In this document: piece after piece, positions 13,190-25,009 of the stretch
How positions within the stretch are numbered: the stretch's first letter is position 1
How the letters are laid out: the number at the start of each line of letters is the position of its first letter
DNA from: Telmatactis stephensoni
Taxonomy: Eukaryota > Cnidaria > Anthozoa > Actiniaria > Isophelliidae
DNA: 64,000 bases
Reading direction: 5' to 3'
NCBI GenBank assembly: GCA_029948255.1
Contig: JALIZF010001812.1
Coordinates: forward strand, 124,001-188,000
Position numbers and translations under genes: made by a program
Notes under the pieces: model-generated
Database searches by the model: none
The model's input: the letters and a program-made list of their open reading frames with translations, nothing else
Told to the model about the DNA's origin: nothing

Positions 13190-15690
13190 TCGTCATCACT
13201 ATTCGTCAAGGATGAGCCTGGAAGTTTCCCTTTTGCAAGTGAATTCTATGGAGATGAGAGAAAAGGCACCGACACTCAAGCTTAAAGGACACTGCCCAAG
13301 ACCCTCGCACGATAAAGATCAGGAGTGCTGATACATCCAAAACGTATTACAATAATCGTGGTCACGCTAATATAACATAACTAGTTGCCTGACAGTTAAT
13401 AGTTCACATACATGAATAATAAATTAACAGAACTTTACTATAAAATTACCTCAGTTTTCAATTCAAAAATAAAGGAAAATTATATGGATATTGAAATCTA
13501 ACTTGAAGACAAGGTGTTAGTGAAAGATAACGGAAGATATTGAAAGTCTGAAATTCAATATGAGAAAAATTTCATTTATCTTTTCAGTTTAACAATTATA
13601 CAATATGGATTAGAAACTTCAAAAGAGGTCGTCAGGGTTACCATTTATGCCGTTATAACGCTTCAGAATTATTGAAATTATTGAATAAGAAAATGAATGA
13701 AGTAGTGCGAAAAAGTTTGTTTTTTTCTTCTTTTTTTCCGTTTTTTTAAATAATGTATGAATAAATTATAAGGTGGAAAGAGATGCTTATAGACGCATTC
13801 TTTTCAGATTTTATCATTTCTGAAATAAGTTAACCAGGAAAAAGAGAAAAATTAGAAAGAGAGAATTGATATGGACGAACGGATATAATTGAGCTGTGAA
13901 AATACACCTATTTTAGAATTTGTGGTTAATTTTCATGAAAGTTTTTTATGTAGATGAGAGCTCAGTATACTTTAGCTCGTCAACTCTACAGACAGCGTAA
14001 TTAGCAATGTCATTCATTCTGACAGCTCAGTGAAGCGAGTAGACCTACACATTTGTTATATGCCCCTAAATAGGCACTGATAATACACCGCTTTCAAGGG
14101 GCACTTATCCCACTTATACGTGTATATAATACATCTTAAGGGCCTTTCATACGCTCGACTGTGTTTTGGAAAGGATAATTCATTATTGGCACGAACGAAG
14201 TTTGTTTTTAAGAGCATGATCCTCACATTAGGCAATAAGTCGAGTACTTTTAAGTTACTAGTAAAAATTGATAGAATTAACAGTCTGTAGCAAGTGGGTC
14301 GACATACTGATAGGGGTGCTGGTTCGATGAACACGTTGTAGGGTGTGTTCTACAGTTTGCGCTGCGTGCACTAGTTCGTATATCGTGACTTTACCACTCA
14401 ATCAGGGAGGTCTACGCCGGGCAAAACCCTCTGGCGTTGTCGTGTGCGTGATCACTAAAAATAAAAATAAAAAAAACTGAAGCTTTTGTTTTGGTTGTCA
14501 AGTATTGCTTTAGTACCGGGCTTTTCTGTAGAATCCATATATCTGAGAATCGCACTCAGTCGATGTGTTATCACTGATAATCGCACTTGGATGTGTTATC
14601 GCTGATAAACGCACTTCGTTTGTAAACTGCTTAAGAGAAAGAAAGATCAGCAAAAAGTGATAGTCGGATGATAGAAATGAGAGGGGGCGTCGCTGAGGTT
14701 TTGGTCGATGAGTCTAGTGTCTCTTAGTACTGAGAACTGAGTCCATTTGACTTTATCATCATTAAAAAAATACAGGCCAAAAACAGGTCATGATCAATTG
14801 CTTTGGGCTCAAATACAAAGTCAGTTCATTTACCTAAAGCGTACTATCAGTGAGCTATCGTGACTTCTTCAACATCTGAATATCATATCGTTATTGTAAA
14901 GGAGCCTCTTTAGTCCAATATAGGCCTTTGTAGATCTGTATGATTCCTTCTCCTTTGAATTCAGCCTGTACCGTTATAATTGTCAAAGCTCTTGATAGAC
15001 GGAAACTCTTATAGCTGGCCGATATCATTTTTCCTCTTTGAGATAAAATTTTACTGCTGATACAGCGTTGGCGCTTCGGTGTTTCAAAAGAAACACATTA
15101 GAAGATAAGGAGAGGGCGGTGAATGCTGGCATAGACAGGTCCATATCTGGATACTGAAAGCAAGTTTAAATACTGGTGAAGATAAGAAGGCCTTCTATTT
15201 TAAAGTTAATAAATTCACTATACTGGCCACTACCCAACAGCAAAGTTTATCGGCCATAAGTAGAATGTGGGGTTCCTGTGCTCCGAGTGCATCAGGCGAG
15301 ATACTGGTGAAGATTACGCCGCGATCAAATGTCTGCGCATGTGCCAGATTTCGCGGGTTTTTGCGCGGCCGTGTCTTGAACGCAGGAAGACCATGGGATA
15401 TCTATTTCTAAAGAAATGTTTCGTATTATTACTATTTAGGAGTTTTTTAATATCATTGTGTAGTTTAAATATAGAATAAGCAAACTTTTGTAGTTTAAAT
15501 ATAGAATAAGCAAACATATACCAAAAGGTACCGTAAAATCTTAATTATTTTACCTTTTTTTCCTTGATAAATCTGATAAATTATGTTCGGGTTTCCTGTG
15601 GTCTTAATATTGGGTTTGGCAGAATGACTCGATGGGTGAAAATCGCAAATTTGAACTGGTGACGCATCTTCAATTCTTTTGACTCATTGG
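13190..15690. other. Intergenic stretch, nothing recognised
   Basis: No conserved coding frame or clear mobile element. There is a 30-bp tandem doublet near 15450-15512 (unit 'tagtttaaatatagaataag') and one occurrence of the recurrent GGGTTCCTGTG motif near 15270. Confidence 0.5.
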
Positions 15691-15738
15691 TCATTTCTCA
15701 GGTGCGGATTCAGGATTATCTTCAGGAGGGGGTGTAAC

Positions 15739-16004
15739 TTTGATAAGGCTTGATTTTGAAATTAAATTAATAAGATAAATAAATAAATAAATTAGGAGTA
15801 GCTCATCACCCTTGCGGCTAAGTGCTGAATTACGAAGGGCGCAGCTCAACGTGATCGAGTCGATATCCCAAACGCAAGTGTTGTACGTTTCGACATCTTC
15901 CGATGTCATTATCAAGTAATGGTCTTTATTGAGCAAGGATGAATATATATCAATGATTGATATGCTAATTTACAATTATGTTTGTTTTTCAAACAAACAT
16001 AATT
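15739..16004. mobile_element. Inserted retroposon fragment with 9-bp target-site duplication
   Basis: A 266-bp insert flanked by identical GGGTGTAAC (15730-15738 and 16005-16013). It contains an AAAT-rich simple tract near its left end, the word 'cgacatcttccgatgtcatt', and a short palindrome at its right end. The family is not named. Confidence 0.65.
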
Positions 16005-16075
16005 GGGTGTAACATCATATAAATTGGAAACTACCGAGAGGATATCTTGGAAAAATATTGAGAAAAAAGGACTCA

Positions 16076-16374
16076 GGAGGCAGCACGGCCGAGTGGTCAG
16101 AGCGTTGGTCTCGCAATCTGGCAGTCCCAGGTTCGATTCCCGCTCTGGCCACTAGCTGAGACTGAATTTGTTCCAATTTCGATTGGTTCAAATTCAGTTT
16201 CTCGGCCATGCTTGTAATATAGCCAACTGGTTTGCCTCCTTGCCAGTTGGGATTCTTAATCCATTTTATGTTTGATTATACTTCATTTCATTTCAGTTCA
16301 TTTCAACCGCATTTGATTATATACATATAGATATTTGCGGTATATAAATCTTAAACATTATTATTATTATTATT
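16076..16374 (+). mobile_element. tRNA-derived SINE, full length
   Basis: The 5' head has RNA polymerase III promoter boxes: A-box-like 'ggccgagtggtcagagcg' and B-box 'ggttcgattcc' at the spacing seen in tRNA genes. The body contains 'ccttgccagttgggattctt', and the copy ends in an (ATT)n tail. It is flanked by ACTCA on both sides (16071-16075 and 16375-16379), a short target-site duplication. The head does not fold into a tRNA because the acceptor arms do not pair, so it is a retroposon and not a tRNA gene. The paralogous locus near 44.6 kb lacks the insert. Confidence 0.85.
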
Positions 16375-16439
16375 ACTCAAAGTCGTCTCAGGATGGGGTG
16401 TGCACCCTCCACTAAATCCGTCCCTGTTTGTTTATTAGA

Positions 16440-17480
16440 AACTAATCCATCATCTTACGAAATATAAAGCTTAGACTTTCAGGTTTGAGCTTAGACATTG
16501 CTTTCAAAGTTGTCTTTTCGCCGAACATTTTAACAATTCGTATCTAGGCCTTCTCCGCTGAAAAATTAAACATGACCGCGGATTTTGTGAAGATGAGCCT
16601 CCTCCGCATGCAACCCCTTCTTTCCTGTCCCTTTTTTCAATCTTGGGATTCCTTTGTTGACGGTCCGAAGAGAACTAGGCCCCAACGAAGAAGAGAAGGC
16701 TAAATGTACTACGCATGCGTGCCTAGAAGCAAACCTCAGTGCCTAAAATGAGGTTAAGGACTTTGTAGTATATTTCTATTGCCTGCCTTTTTCCCCCAGT
16801 GTATAAAAATATGTTATATTATAACCTAAAGAAAACAAATTAAAAATATTGCTTGGGATTCCTGTGATCAAGACATGGACGCGCGTAAGCCCGTGAAAAC
16901 TCGCGCATGTGTAGTCATTTTGCCACGGTGTCGAAAAGGTTCTCCTGTTAGAAAGCACAGGAAGCCCGTCGATAAAAACGATCACAAGAAGCCCAAAATA
17001 AAGAAAACAGACAATAGAAAGAGACGTCTGTGGAGGAGGCTAGGTGAAGATAAGACCACTTAGTAGTATTGCGGGGTTCCTGTGGTACGATTAAACACTA
17101 AACACAAATAATTGTTGAAGATATATCTTCAACTTCTTCAATGTTATATAGTGGAATCTCTCCTTACAGGCAACATTAACAATACATACACCTTTACAGC
17201 GAACAAGTTTAGGTAGAGGTACCTTATTCGGTAACTTCTAACAGTCTTCAACTGATGAACTTGAGAATGCGCACTTTATCCCCTCTCTCCATCAGTGCTC
17301 AGTTTTCCGTTTTTTATTTTACGTCTGTAAAATGTTCAAAGATTCATTCATTCATTGAATGGCGTCATTCTGACAGTATAGACTTTGCTTTCTCTCAGTT
17401 ATTATTGTACCCAGTCCATTGTTTGAGGTCAACTATTACGTCACAAACTCGAACCAGTCTTCATTTCTTTTGTTAGAGAG
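16440..17480. other. Intergenic stretch with a basic ORF of doubtful coding status
   Basis: A 62-codon frame (16875-17063) encodes a Lys/Arg-rich peptide but has no recognised homology. It lies between two copies of the TTCCTGTGGT-type motif (about 16858 and 17077). No other structure seen. Confidence 0.4.
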
Positions 17481-17485
17481 TTTTT

Positions 17486-18296
17486 ACTCGTGCCCAGGCC
17501 TTTAGGCCGGGAACGAGTTATAAAATGCAACTGTTTTTTTTTTTCCTGTGGTCGTCGACCGAAAGAGGCCTTTCTTGCGCAATCGGTCACGTGTTAAAGC
17601 TCCTGATTGGTTCAGAGCGCAAGAAACAATGCCCTTCATTCATCACCTTTGAGCGAGTGCGAACTCTTCGAAGGTCTTGGAAGTGAACGCCAGTCAGGAA
17701 CTTTAGAGCCCAAAAAATAGCTTTCAGAGACAGGCTTTTCCAGCAGTGAGACAATAGAAAATGGAGCTTTTAACTCGAGATATACCTAGACACTTATAAG
17801 AGCTTCAGAATGGGCTGTTATTTTGGGCTTGATCTCTAATACTTTGACCAAATATCGAACTCTCAATGGAGTACCGAAGCTGAAGCTCTCGCGACTGTTG
17901 GCAATTCCTTTGAGCTGGAGATCTACGAATTTCTCACGCTACATGTTGCTAAACGAACGCACATAGAGGCAAGTCAATTATATTTTTCATTCAAGCATTC
18001 AAGCGATCTTGAGAGGTTTTTGTATTGAATTTTAACAAAATTCTGGCCAGGCAATGTATTTATATATTTTCATGGAACCAAGGCTCTATTTAACCTGATT
18101 CGTTTGGTCATGTAATGGATAAAACATCTGAAACATGAACGAAAAACATATATACACGATTTGTAATTTGTTGTTGTGTCAAAAACGTCGTTGTAGAAGT
18201 CTTTACAGCAAACAATTGAGATATAAAGTGAAATAAAACGCCGAATAAACTGGTATATTTTTGCATGTTGGAGATATCTAATTAGTAATGCCCAGT
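17486..18296. mobile_element. Element with ACTCGTGCCCAGGCC end, copy A
   Basis: Starts with 'actcgtgcccaggccttta', followed by a T-rich run. It then matches copy C (19741-20718) over several hundred bases, including 'taactcgagatatacct' and 'ggtatatttttgcatgttgg'. The right terminus is missing: sequence passes directly into copy B. Confidence 0.6.
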
Positions 18297-18655
18297 GAAA
18301 AATAATGCCCCTCATTCATCACCTTTGAGCGCGTGCGAACTCGCCGTAGTGAAGGCAAGCCAGGAACTTTAGGAATGCAAGATGACAGACTTCAAAGAAA
18401 ATAGTATTCAGGACAGGCTGTTCCAGGAGTAGAACAATGGAAAGTGAAGCTTTTAACTCGAGATATACCTATATACTTATAAGAGCTTCAGGATGGGCTG
18501 ATATTTTGAGCTTCATCTCCAATACTTTGACGAAATAGTGAACTCTAAATGGAGTACTTCAAAGCAGGCCCTCGCGATAAAGACTATTTCCTATGAGCTG
18601 GAAATCTACGAATTTCTTATCCTACATGTTGCTACATAAATGTGTGTGTATATAG
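18297..18655. mobile_element. Same family, partial copy B
   Basis: Begins inside the family sequence at 'aatgcccctcattcatcacc' and continues through 'taactcgagatatacct' to 'cctacatgttgctacataaa'. It is joined head-to-tail to copy A, lacks both ends, and suggests a tandem or unequal-exchange event. Confidence 0.55.
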
Positions 18656-19740
18656 GTGTAGTAGAGACGACAGAGAGAATACAATCTCCAGTTTGCTAGG
18701 GCGATGTTTCTCACCGAGTTAACCAAAAATGTGAAAGTATGCCTTGTTGAAGGAAAAGCAGTGCGCGGCCGCAAGCGTAACTAGAACGTTTCGGAATCCA
18801 AGTTTCTCCCTATACTACATCATCCCACATCTTTTTTGTTACGAACCCATACAACTGAAAAGCGACTAATTGTTAAGTATACTTTGAGACGTATATTGAG
18901 GCAGTAACTAATACTCCAGATAGAATAAAAGGAGAGATTTAAAGTTAGAATTTTATTTATCATTTTGATCTAAAGCAATAGACAGTCGGGAGCCAGTCCG
19001 AGCACGGTTGTGACCTCAATAGTACAAGTCTGACCCGCTTGTTATGTCTATGACAAGTGACCGTCAATTGCGTTTCACTGCATAATGTCTAGTACGTGAG
19101 ATTTTATATTCATAGCGATATTTTGCTGCACACACAGAGAGAAGTTTTCTTTTGTTTGTTCGGATAGGTTCTCCTTGCTGTTTGTCGGGCTACAACCATA
19201 AAAACAAATATCCTGAAGACGTAGGTTGTTTATGTAATTCGAGCTAAAGTGATCGTGGCCTCACCAAGAAACACGACACGACTTTGCCCTGAAGCGCTGA
19301 GACAAGCAATTAAAATTGCGATAAGAGAAAGTAAGCTGTCGTTTATCTAATGAAGGGTCTTTGGTTGATGTAGTAGGTAATTTAACTTTTCGCCTTCAAA
19401 TGAAAACTCGTCAATTCAGTAAAATGTATTGTTTGGGCTTCCTGTGGTGATTTTGGTCAATCCACGAGCTACCTCCGCTACTGGCGGTTTGATCTCTAGT
19501 GTCGTGTCTCTTATCTTCAGAGTAGTTGTCAATTAAGTTCCTGCTTACTAAACAGTTAGGATTAGTTTCCTTTTTCCTTGTATTACCTGAGTATTTGTGT
19601 AAGACATTTCCCCCTCATTATAACTCGTGGATTTGCAATCTACGAGTTAAGAATAGTTAGCGAGAGGCGCCATTGAGACTGAGTAATGTATACTTATCGT
19701 TTTTGATAAGATCCTTTCACGGCTAAGAATTTATTTTATT
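18656..19740. other. Spacer between element copies, no gene recognised
   Basis: AT-rich sequence with one copy of the GGGCTTCCTGTGGT motif (19427-19448). No coding frame above 60 codons that looks real. Confidence 0.45.
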
Positions 19741-20718
19741 ACTCGTGCCCAGGCCTTTAGGCCGGGAACGAGTTATAAACTGCAAATGTTTTTTTTTTTT
19801 TTTTTTCCTGTGTTCGTCCTGAGGGACCTCTGATTGGTTAAGAGCGTAAAAACAATGCCCTTCATTCATCACCTTTAAGCGACAGCGAACGCAAGCCAGG
19901 AACTTTAGGAATGCAAGATGGCCGACTTCAAAGAAAATAGCTTTCAGAGACAGGCTTTTCCTGCAGTAGAACAATGTAATTTGGAGCTTTTAACTCGAGA
20001 TATACCTATATACTTATATGAGCTTCAGAATGGGCTGTTATTTTGAGCTTCATCTCCAATACTTTGACCAAATATCGAACTCTAAATGGAGTACTTGAAA
20101 GCCGAGGCCCTCGCGATAACGACTATTTCCTATGAGCTGGAAAACTACGAATTTCTCATCCTACATGTTGCTAAACGAACATACATAGAAGCAAGTCAAT
20201 TATATTCCTCATTCAAGCATTCAAGAGATCTTGAGAGGTTTTTGTAGTGAATTTTAATTTAATATCGGAATGGCATGAAACTAGATTCCATTGACCTTGT
20301 ATTTCGCGTTTGGTCACGTAACGTCTTTTATTCATATATATAACATCCGAAACATGAACGAAAAAATACACGATTTGTTATTGTGTCAAATATGCCGTTG
20401 TAGAAGTCTTTACAGCAAACAATTGAGATATATAGTGAAATAAGAAGTTGAATATAAAACTGGTATATTTTTGCATGTTGGAGATATCTAATACCTATGC
20501 ATGATAATAGAAAGACAAAGGCACTAATAGCTGTTGACAGACAAACTAACTAATCAAGATATTTTTTAGTTTAAGTTAGCCGATTCAAAAAAGGTCATTT
20601 GTTACGGTTAGCTATTTCCTGGAATGGTGAAGAATGCGTGAAACGGCTAGGGGAAGAGTACGAACGGAGCCGGTCATTGGAGCCTCTCTTAAAAAGGGCT
20701 CCAGGCATAGGCACGAGT
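19741..20718. mobile_element. Same family, complete copy C with inverted ends
   Basis: The left end ACTCGTGCCCAGGCCT is matched in inverted orientation at the right end by 'ccaggcataggcacgagt', giving a ~978-bp element. No transposase frame is visible, so it is a non-autonomous DNA transposon of unnamed superfamily. I could not define a clean target-site duplication. Confidence 0.6.
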
Positions 20719-21376
20719 GAACGCAGGTGTGCGTCTTGTTGAATTTTAATGACTGTCCATTAGATGATCTTTAAAGAATTTTTCAAATATCGAACTCAAA
20801 CTTTACAAACACGATCAGCATACAGTTATTCATAAAACAAAGCAAAGTTGCTTGATTGCATGTACCCCATATTTATATTTAGGGCCAACCTTTTATTACA
20901 TTTGATATCTTTATTATCTTTAGAAACAAACCGCTATTACGCTTAAGACCTTTACTACATTTGAGGTCATTTATCACATTTGAGGCCTCAACACGAAGGC
21001 TGCGCACTTAGAATTTAGGCACGGTAGCTCTGTTGTCCCTGTTTCACTGTATCGCTTCATTCAAAGATCAGCCGTGCTCGAAATGAGCGGTCACAAAGGG
21101 GCAAAATGCGAGTGGATTTCAACCATTTATTCCTATTTGCTCCAAAGGAAAACAAAATCAATTTCCAGCCTTGTGCGCTAGGCTTGATTAACTTCTGCAG
21201 ACCTAAGTGTCCTAAGCAACTGTTTATATTGTGGTTCAATTTTATCCTTAAATCAATTTTAATTCTCCTTTGTTTTATAGTTATTATCATGCATCCCCAT
21301 ACACAAAAACAAAATTGAATTAATAAATAAACTTATAATTGAATAATTGAACTAAGGATAAAATGTCAGACTCAAA

Positions 21377-21958
21377 TCATATATACGGAAGATAACGTTC
21401 CTGGTCAGTTTTAGCATTTTCTGTACCATTTATCCAGTCAGAGATCGACGAGCTTTTACCGCTATTTTTGTTCTCGTTACCGTCAAACTCCTCATCATGG
21501 GTTTTTAGTGCCTCTTCTGTCAGCGACTGGGACAATAGAATCTCATATTTTTGAGATGGGAATCGGTCAACGTCGATAAGATCGAGCTTTTTTCTCGAAT
21601 GCAAAGAACCCGTTTGTCCAGACCATGGTTCACTGATAGATCGACTTAACGGCCTGGAATAACTGTTAAAGTACGTTGGTAAATTCTGATTAGGTTCATC
21701 ACATGAAGATCCAGTTTTTGAACTTGAAGACACGCGACGACTTGAAGGCAGTTTTTCTAAATGAGTTGTCTTAGTGAATGAATCCTTACTTGATCCAAAA
21801 GATAGAGAACTTGCTCTTGCTCTGGCATTTGGAGGCTTAGCGTCGCATATGTCTGGAACAGTGCTAAAGGAATGAGAACGGTGCCGGCTGGGATAGTCAC
21901 TCATTGAAGAGGTATCACAAGGAGCTAAAACTGGAGGTGCGATTAATGTGCGTTGCAT
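21377..21958 (-). CDS. Uncharacterised Ser-rich protein, 193 aa
   Basis: Open frame of 193 codons beginning MQRTLIAPP and ending ERYLPYI. I do not recognise the family. The sequence is hydrophilic and probably disordered, with no signal peptide or membrane segment. It contains basic-directed phospho-site motifs: RSHSFST, SRRVSSSSKTGSS, and SRSISEPW, which resembles a 14-3-3 binding site (RSxSxP). The C-terminal third is acidic. A same-strand duplicate lies 7.2 kb away at 28570-29119, with similarity extending into the 5' flank, including a shared 'gcactaagtcc' segment. The protein-level match between copies suggests the frame was once under constraint. It could be a single-exon gene or the terminal exon of a longer one; the flank at about 22045 contains a donor-like site. 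Confidence 0.5.
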   Translation of the reverse strand: MQRTLIAPPVLAPCDTSSMSDYPSRHRSHSFSTVPDICDAKPPNARARASSLSFGSSKDSFTKTTHLEKLPSSRRVSSSSKTGSSCDEPNQNLPTYFNSYSRPLSRSISEPWSGQTGSLHSRKKLDLIDVDRFPSQKYEILLSQSLTEEALKTHDEEFDGNENKNSGKSSSISDWINGTENAKTDQERYLPYI

Positions 21959-22684
21959 CGTACTTGCATCAACTTGGTGCGATTTAGATAGATTCCATCA
22001 TTCATTTATCATTATCAATAAGAGAGAGAGTGGTTCCTTACTTTGTCTTGCAGCACTAAGTCCTCAAAATCCTACTGCATAATACCCGTGTTACATAAGA
22101 GCGGTACTGACTGAATTCAAAACAACTACAGATTAGTTTCCATGCTACGTCACCAATTGTTTTCATTATTTTGTGAACAAACTTTCGTACATGTAAAACA
22201 CGAGTAAGATTGCTGAAAGCTTTTATCAAATATTTCCATAGTTTTTTAACTCAGTAGACTATATTCGGCTTTCCTCTCTCGTGGATTGCGCGAAAGCAAT
22301 ACCGCGAAATATCGCGTTTTGAAGTTGATGTCTACAAGCATGCGCGCGCATAATTGTAGGCAACAAAGGAGGAATGTAAAAATTGGAAACTGGTCTATAT
22401 TATTATCAACCAAATGTTAATAGAAAACAAATGAATTAGAGTGAAGTAGTGCGAAGTAAACTTAAGTGTATTTCACGACATACATTCCATAACCTTAATG
22501 TTGTTGCTATTGCGACATATGTTAATAATCTCCAAATCTCTGACATCTTGATGACGAATGCAAGAAACATCAACACATCAAAGAGCACGATAATAGTCAA
22601 TCATTTTTGCATAAACATTCTAATCAAATTTGCACATTTTGGAAACTTGATATGAGCTGGGCAAGGGTCGCATTATACCTCTAA

Positions 22685-22876
22685 GGGACGGACCATTAGA
22701 AAAGTGATGGGGGAGGGGGGGGGGAGTTTGGGATTGGCATAAATTTTTTTTGGCCACCAAAAGAAGTGGAAATGAATTTTTTTTTTCACTTTGGCAGGAA
22801 TATACCGGCAGATATTTTTTTTCAAATAATTTTTTTTTGCTTTTGCCCCAACATCACTTTTCTAATGGTCCGTCCC
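22685..22876. mobile_element. PIF/Harbinger-type MITE, 192 bp
   Basis: Terminal inverted repeats GGGACGGACCATTAGAAAAG (with further matching to GTGATG) lie at both ends, flanked by TAA on each side (22682-22684 and 22877-22879). A 3-bp TAA/TTA duplication with GGG ends is characteristic of PIF/Harbinger. The interior has G and T runs and no coding capacity. Confidence 0.8.
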
Positions 22877-22909
22877 TAACTACAGTCCAAAATACTCATC
22901 CATGTTTTA

Positions 22910-23177
22910 TGCACCAGTCAATTGAAACCCCGGCCCCCCAACCCCCGGAGAGGGCCGGGGAATTAACACATTATAGCCGGGTCTTTAACACTGTTTTAAC
23001 AGCACAATCAACGGGAAGGCGGGGGAATTAACGTCTAATTCAAAGAAAATGATCTGTTTCGCCGCCGTTTTTGGCCTCTAAGGGCCGGGAAATGCTGGGA
23101 CTTTAACATTGTAGAAATGTTAATTCCCCCGGTATTGCCCGGGGGTTGGGGGGCCGTGGTTTCAATTGACTGATGCA
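22910..23177. mobile_element. MITE with TTA target duplication, 268 bp
   Basis: Ends TGCACCAGTCAATTGAAACC (left) and the inverted TGCATCAGTCAATTGAAACC (right), each followed by GC-rich arms (cccccaacccccgg). TTA flanks both sides (22907-22909 and 23178-23180). It starts only 33 bp after the previous MITE. Confidence 0.75.
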
Positions 23178-23535
23178 TTATAAGTCAACAAAATGTTGAC
23201 ATCGTACTGTAATGGTCGTAGATAACGGAATAATCCCATTTAATGCCATCAATGTAATAAAGTGGTTTCGTTAATCCATGAAACAAAACGTGGAGTATAG
23301 TGATAAGTAAGTTTAAGTGGATTTCACGGCATATATTTCACAAGCTTAAATGTTGTTGTTGCTGCGACGCAAATGGAGTGGGCAACTCACTAAATGCATG
23401 AATATCGAAATGCAAGAAACATGGTGTCCATCAAGAACAAAAGAAAACAATGGGTTTAAAGTCTACTACTAACTATTATATGTACTATTTTTTCACGGGT
23501 TAAGTAAAAGTATTCCTTTGTCGTGCCATTATGGT

Positions 23536-23710
23536 AGAGTGACTTTATTTAGGGTGATGGCACTTAATCCGTGAAACAAAATCCAATTGTCAATGTCTAA
23601 TAGTCTAATCAAAACAAAACAAACAATCGAAGTGGTGTCTGTCTGTTAGACTCATATCTATTCAGTTGACGGGTTAAGTGCCATCAGTCTAACCCGTGAA
23701 AAAATCGTAC
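23536..23710. mobile_element. Truncated MITE of the GAGTGAT...ACCCGTGAAA family, interrupted in its end repeat
   Basis: The left inverted repeat begins GAGTGACTTTATTTA at 23536, is broken by the element 23552-23691, and resumes as TAACCCGTGAAAAAATCG. No matching right end is found downstream. Confidence 0.55.
23552..23691. mobile_element. 140-bp MITE inserted in the end repeat of a relative
   Basis: Ends GGGTGATGGCACTTAATCCG (left) and the inverted 'gacgggttaagtgccatcagtc' (right), flanked by TA on both sides. A TA duplication and length near 140 bp agree with the other copies of this Tc1/mariner-like MITE family in the window. Confidence 0.7.
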
Positions 23711-23719
23711 GCATAATGG

Positions 23720-24660
23720 TTAGTAGTAGTCTCGCAGCCGTGTTTAGCCTCGTCTTCGTAAAGACATTTTTGCTGATAACTTAACTTTATGGAGCATAAT
23801 ACATAAAACATTTCAAGATAAAAATAATTGTTTTAGCTGCAAACCCCTAAAAGATTATAAAATTTAAAATGAAAACCAGCTTTTTGCGCATGCACACTGG
23901 AGATTTCAGATGTTCGACACTTTATAGTTAGGCTGTATCATAATGAACAGCTTCAATATGCTTATATTTGGTTTTAAGACTTTCACTTACAGTGACTTTG
24001 TTTTCACTCATTATTTTGTTGAATTAATTTCAATGAAAAATTATATTTCCCGCTCTCTCAATAGAAATGCAAACCATTAAGACCCAAAGAAACAGGAGCA
24101 TTCCAAAAGTGACATTTTCTCAAAAAATCGTAAAATCGAAGACGTCGTCAATTAGCTCTGGCACTCGCTTTTACAGCTAACATAGCAACCACGTTGCTTA
24201 GTAACGAAATATGTCCCAGCAACCTTAAGGGTATTTAAAGCTACACATGCAAAATTGAGCCGAGGACATTAGAACGGCCACGCAAGTTCGTTACCTTATC
24301 ATACCGAACACAGGGTAGATTACCATCCCAATTTTATTTCAAGCATCTTTTTTAATATGGAGATCAAAATGGCAAATAAAGAGTGCCAGCTTTAGACGTT
24401 TTTCTCTAGCAAGTACCATGATTTCGTTAACATACAGGAAGATGCTTGGTCAGATATAGGATACATTAATCGTACCTTTCCTGTATCCTTTTGGAGAGTC
24501 ATCTAAGCAATCCCGTTGGAGGGAATCAGCGCGCCCTTAAAATTCTTCGGAAGCTGAATGTGAGGTGTTGGCTCGCATTCGGACTATTTTTAAGACTTGA
24601 TTCGCTGTCAGCGCGCAATGAAAGCAAACACATGGAAAATATTCAAGACGTTTCAGCGCG
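23720..24660. other. Intergenic stretch, nothing recognised
   Basis: No convincing coding frame or bounded repeat seen. Confidence 0.4.
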
Positions 24661-24676
24661 TGTAAGTGGTGGGTAG

Positions 24677-24992
24677 GACACTAGTAAAAAACGTCTGCGC
24701 ATGCTCGTAGTCACGTCTTCGTGCTTTTGTAACTTATGCAAATTTCGCTTTTACGCTTGCCTTCAACAACGGTTTTCACAAAATGTCAAAACTTAAGATC
24801 AATTCTTGAAACTTAGGGCCAGTATTAACATAATGTCTTCATAAATACAATATCTTTGTCTCACAAAAGTATACAAGAGAAATTTTATGTATACACCGAG
24901 AACACGAGCATTTCATTTCAGGCTAAAACTCAAACATTTCTTAAGAAAACATCGTAATATGCACGCATGCGCAGACGTTTTTCACTAGTGTC
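24677..24992. mobile_element. 316-bp MITE with a perfect 9-bp target-site duplication
   Basis: Inverted ends GACACTAGTAAAAAACGTC (left) and its near-complement 'gacgtttttcactagtgtc' (right). The same GGTGGGTAG lies outside each end (24668-24676 and 24993-25001). A 9-bp duplication is typical of Mutator-like elements. No coding capacity. Confidence 0.8.
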
Positions 24993-25009
24993 GGTGGGTA
25001 GTATAAATA

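Larger units (their letters stand above)
15700..16433. mobile_element. Old DNA-transposon remnant interrupted by two later insertions
   Basis: Three separated pieces (15700-15738, 16005-16075 and 16375-16433) are collinear with one continuous ~150-bp sequence at about 44485-44635. That second copy reads without interruption through both points where this one is broken, so it acts as a natural empty site. The outer element begins near 'gattcaggattat' and ends near 'gtgcaccctccact'. Confidence 0.7.

Noticed and set aside
16080..16152. tRNA gene suggested by A- and B-box
   Set aside because: The acceptor arms do not pair, it is followed by a SINE body with an ATT tail, and it is bounded by a target-site duplication.
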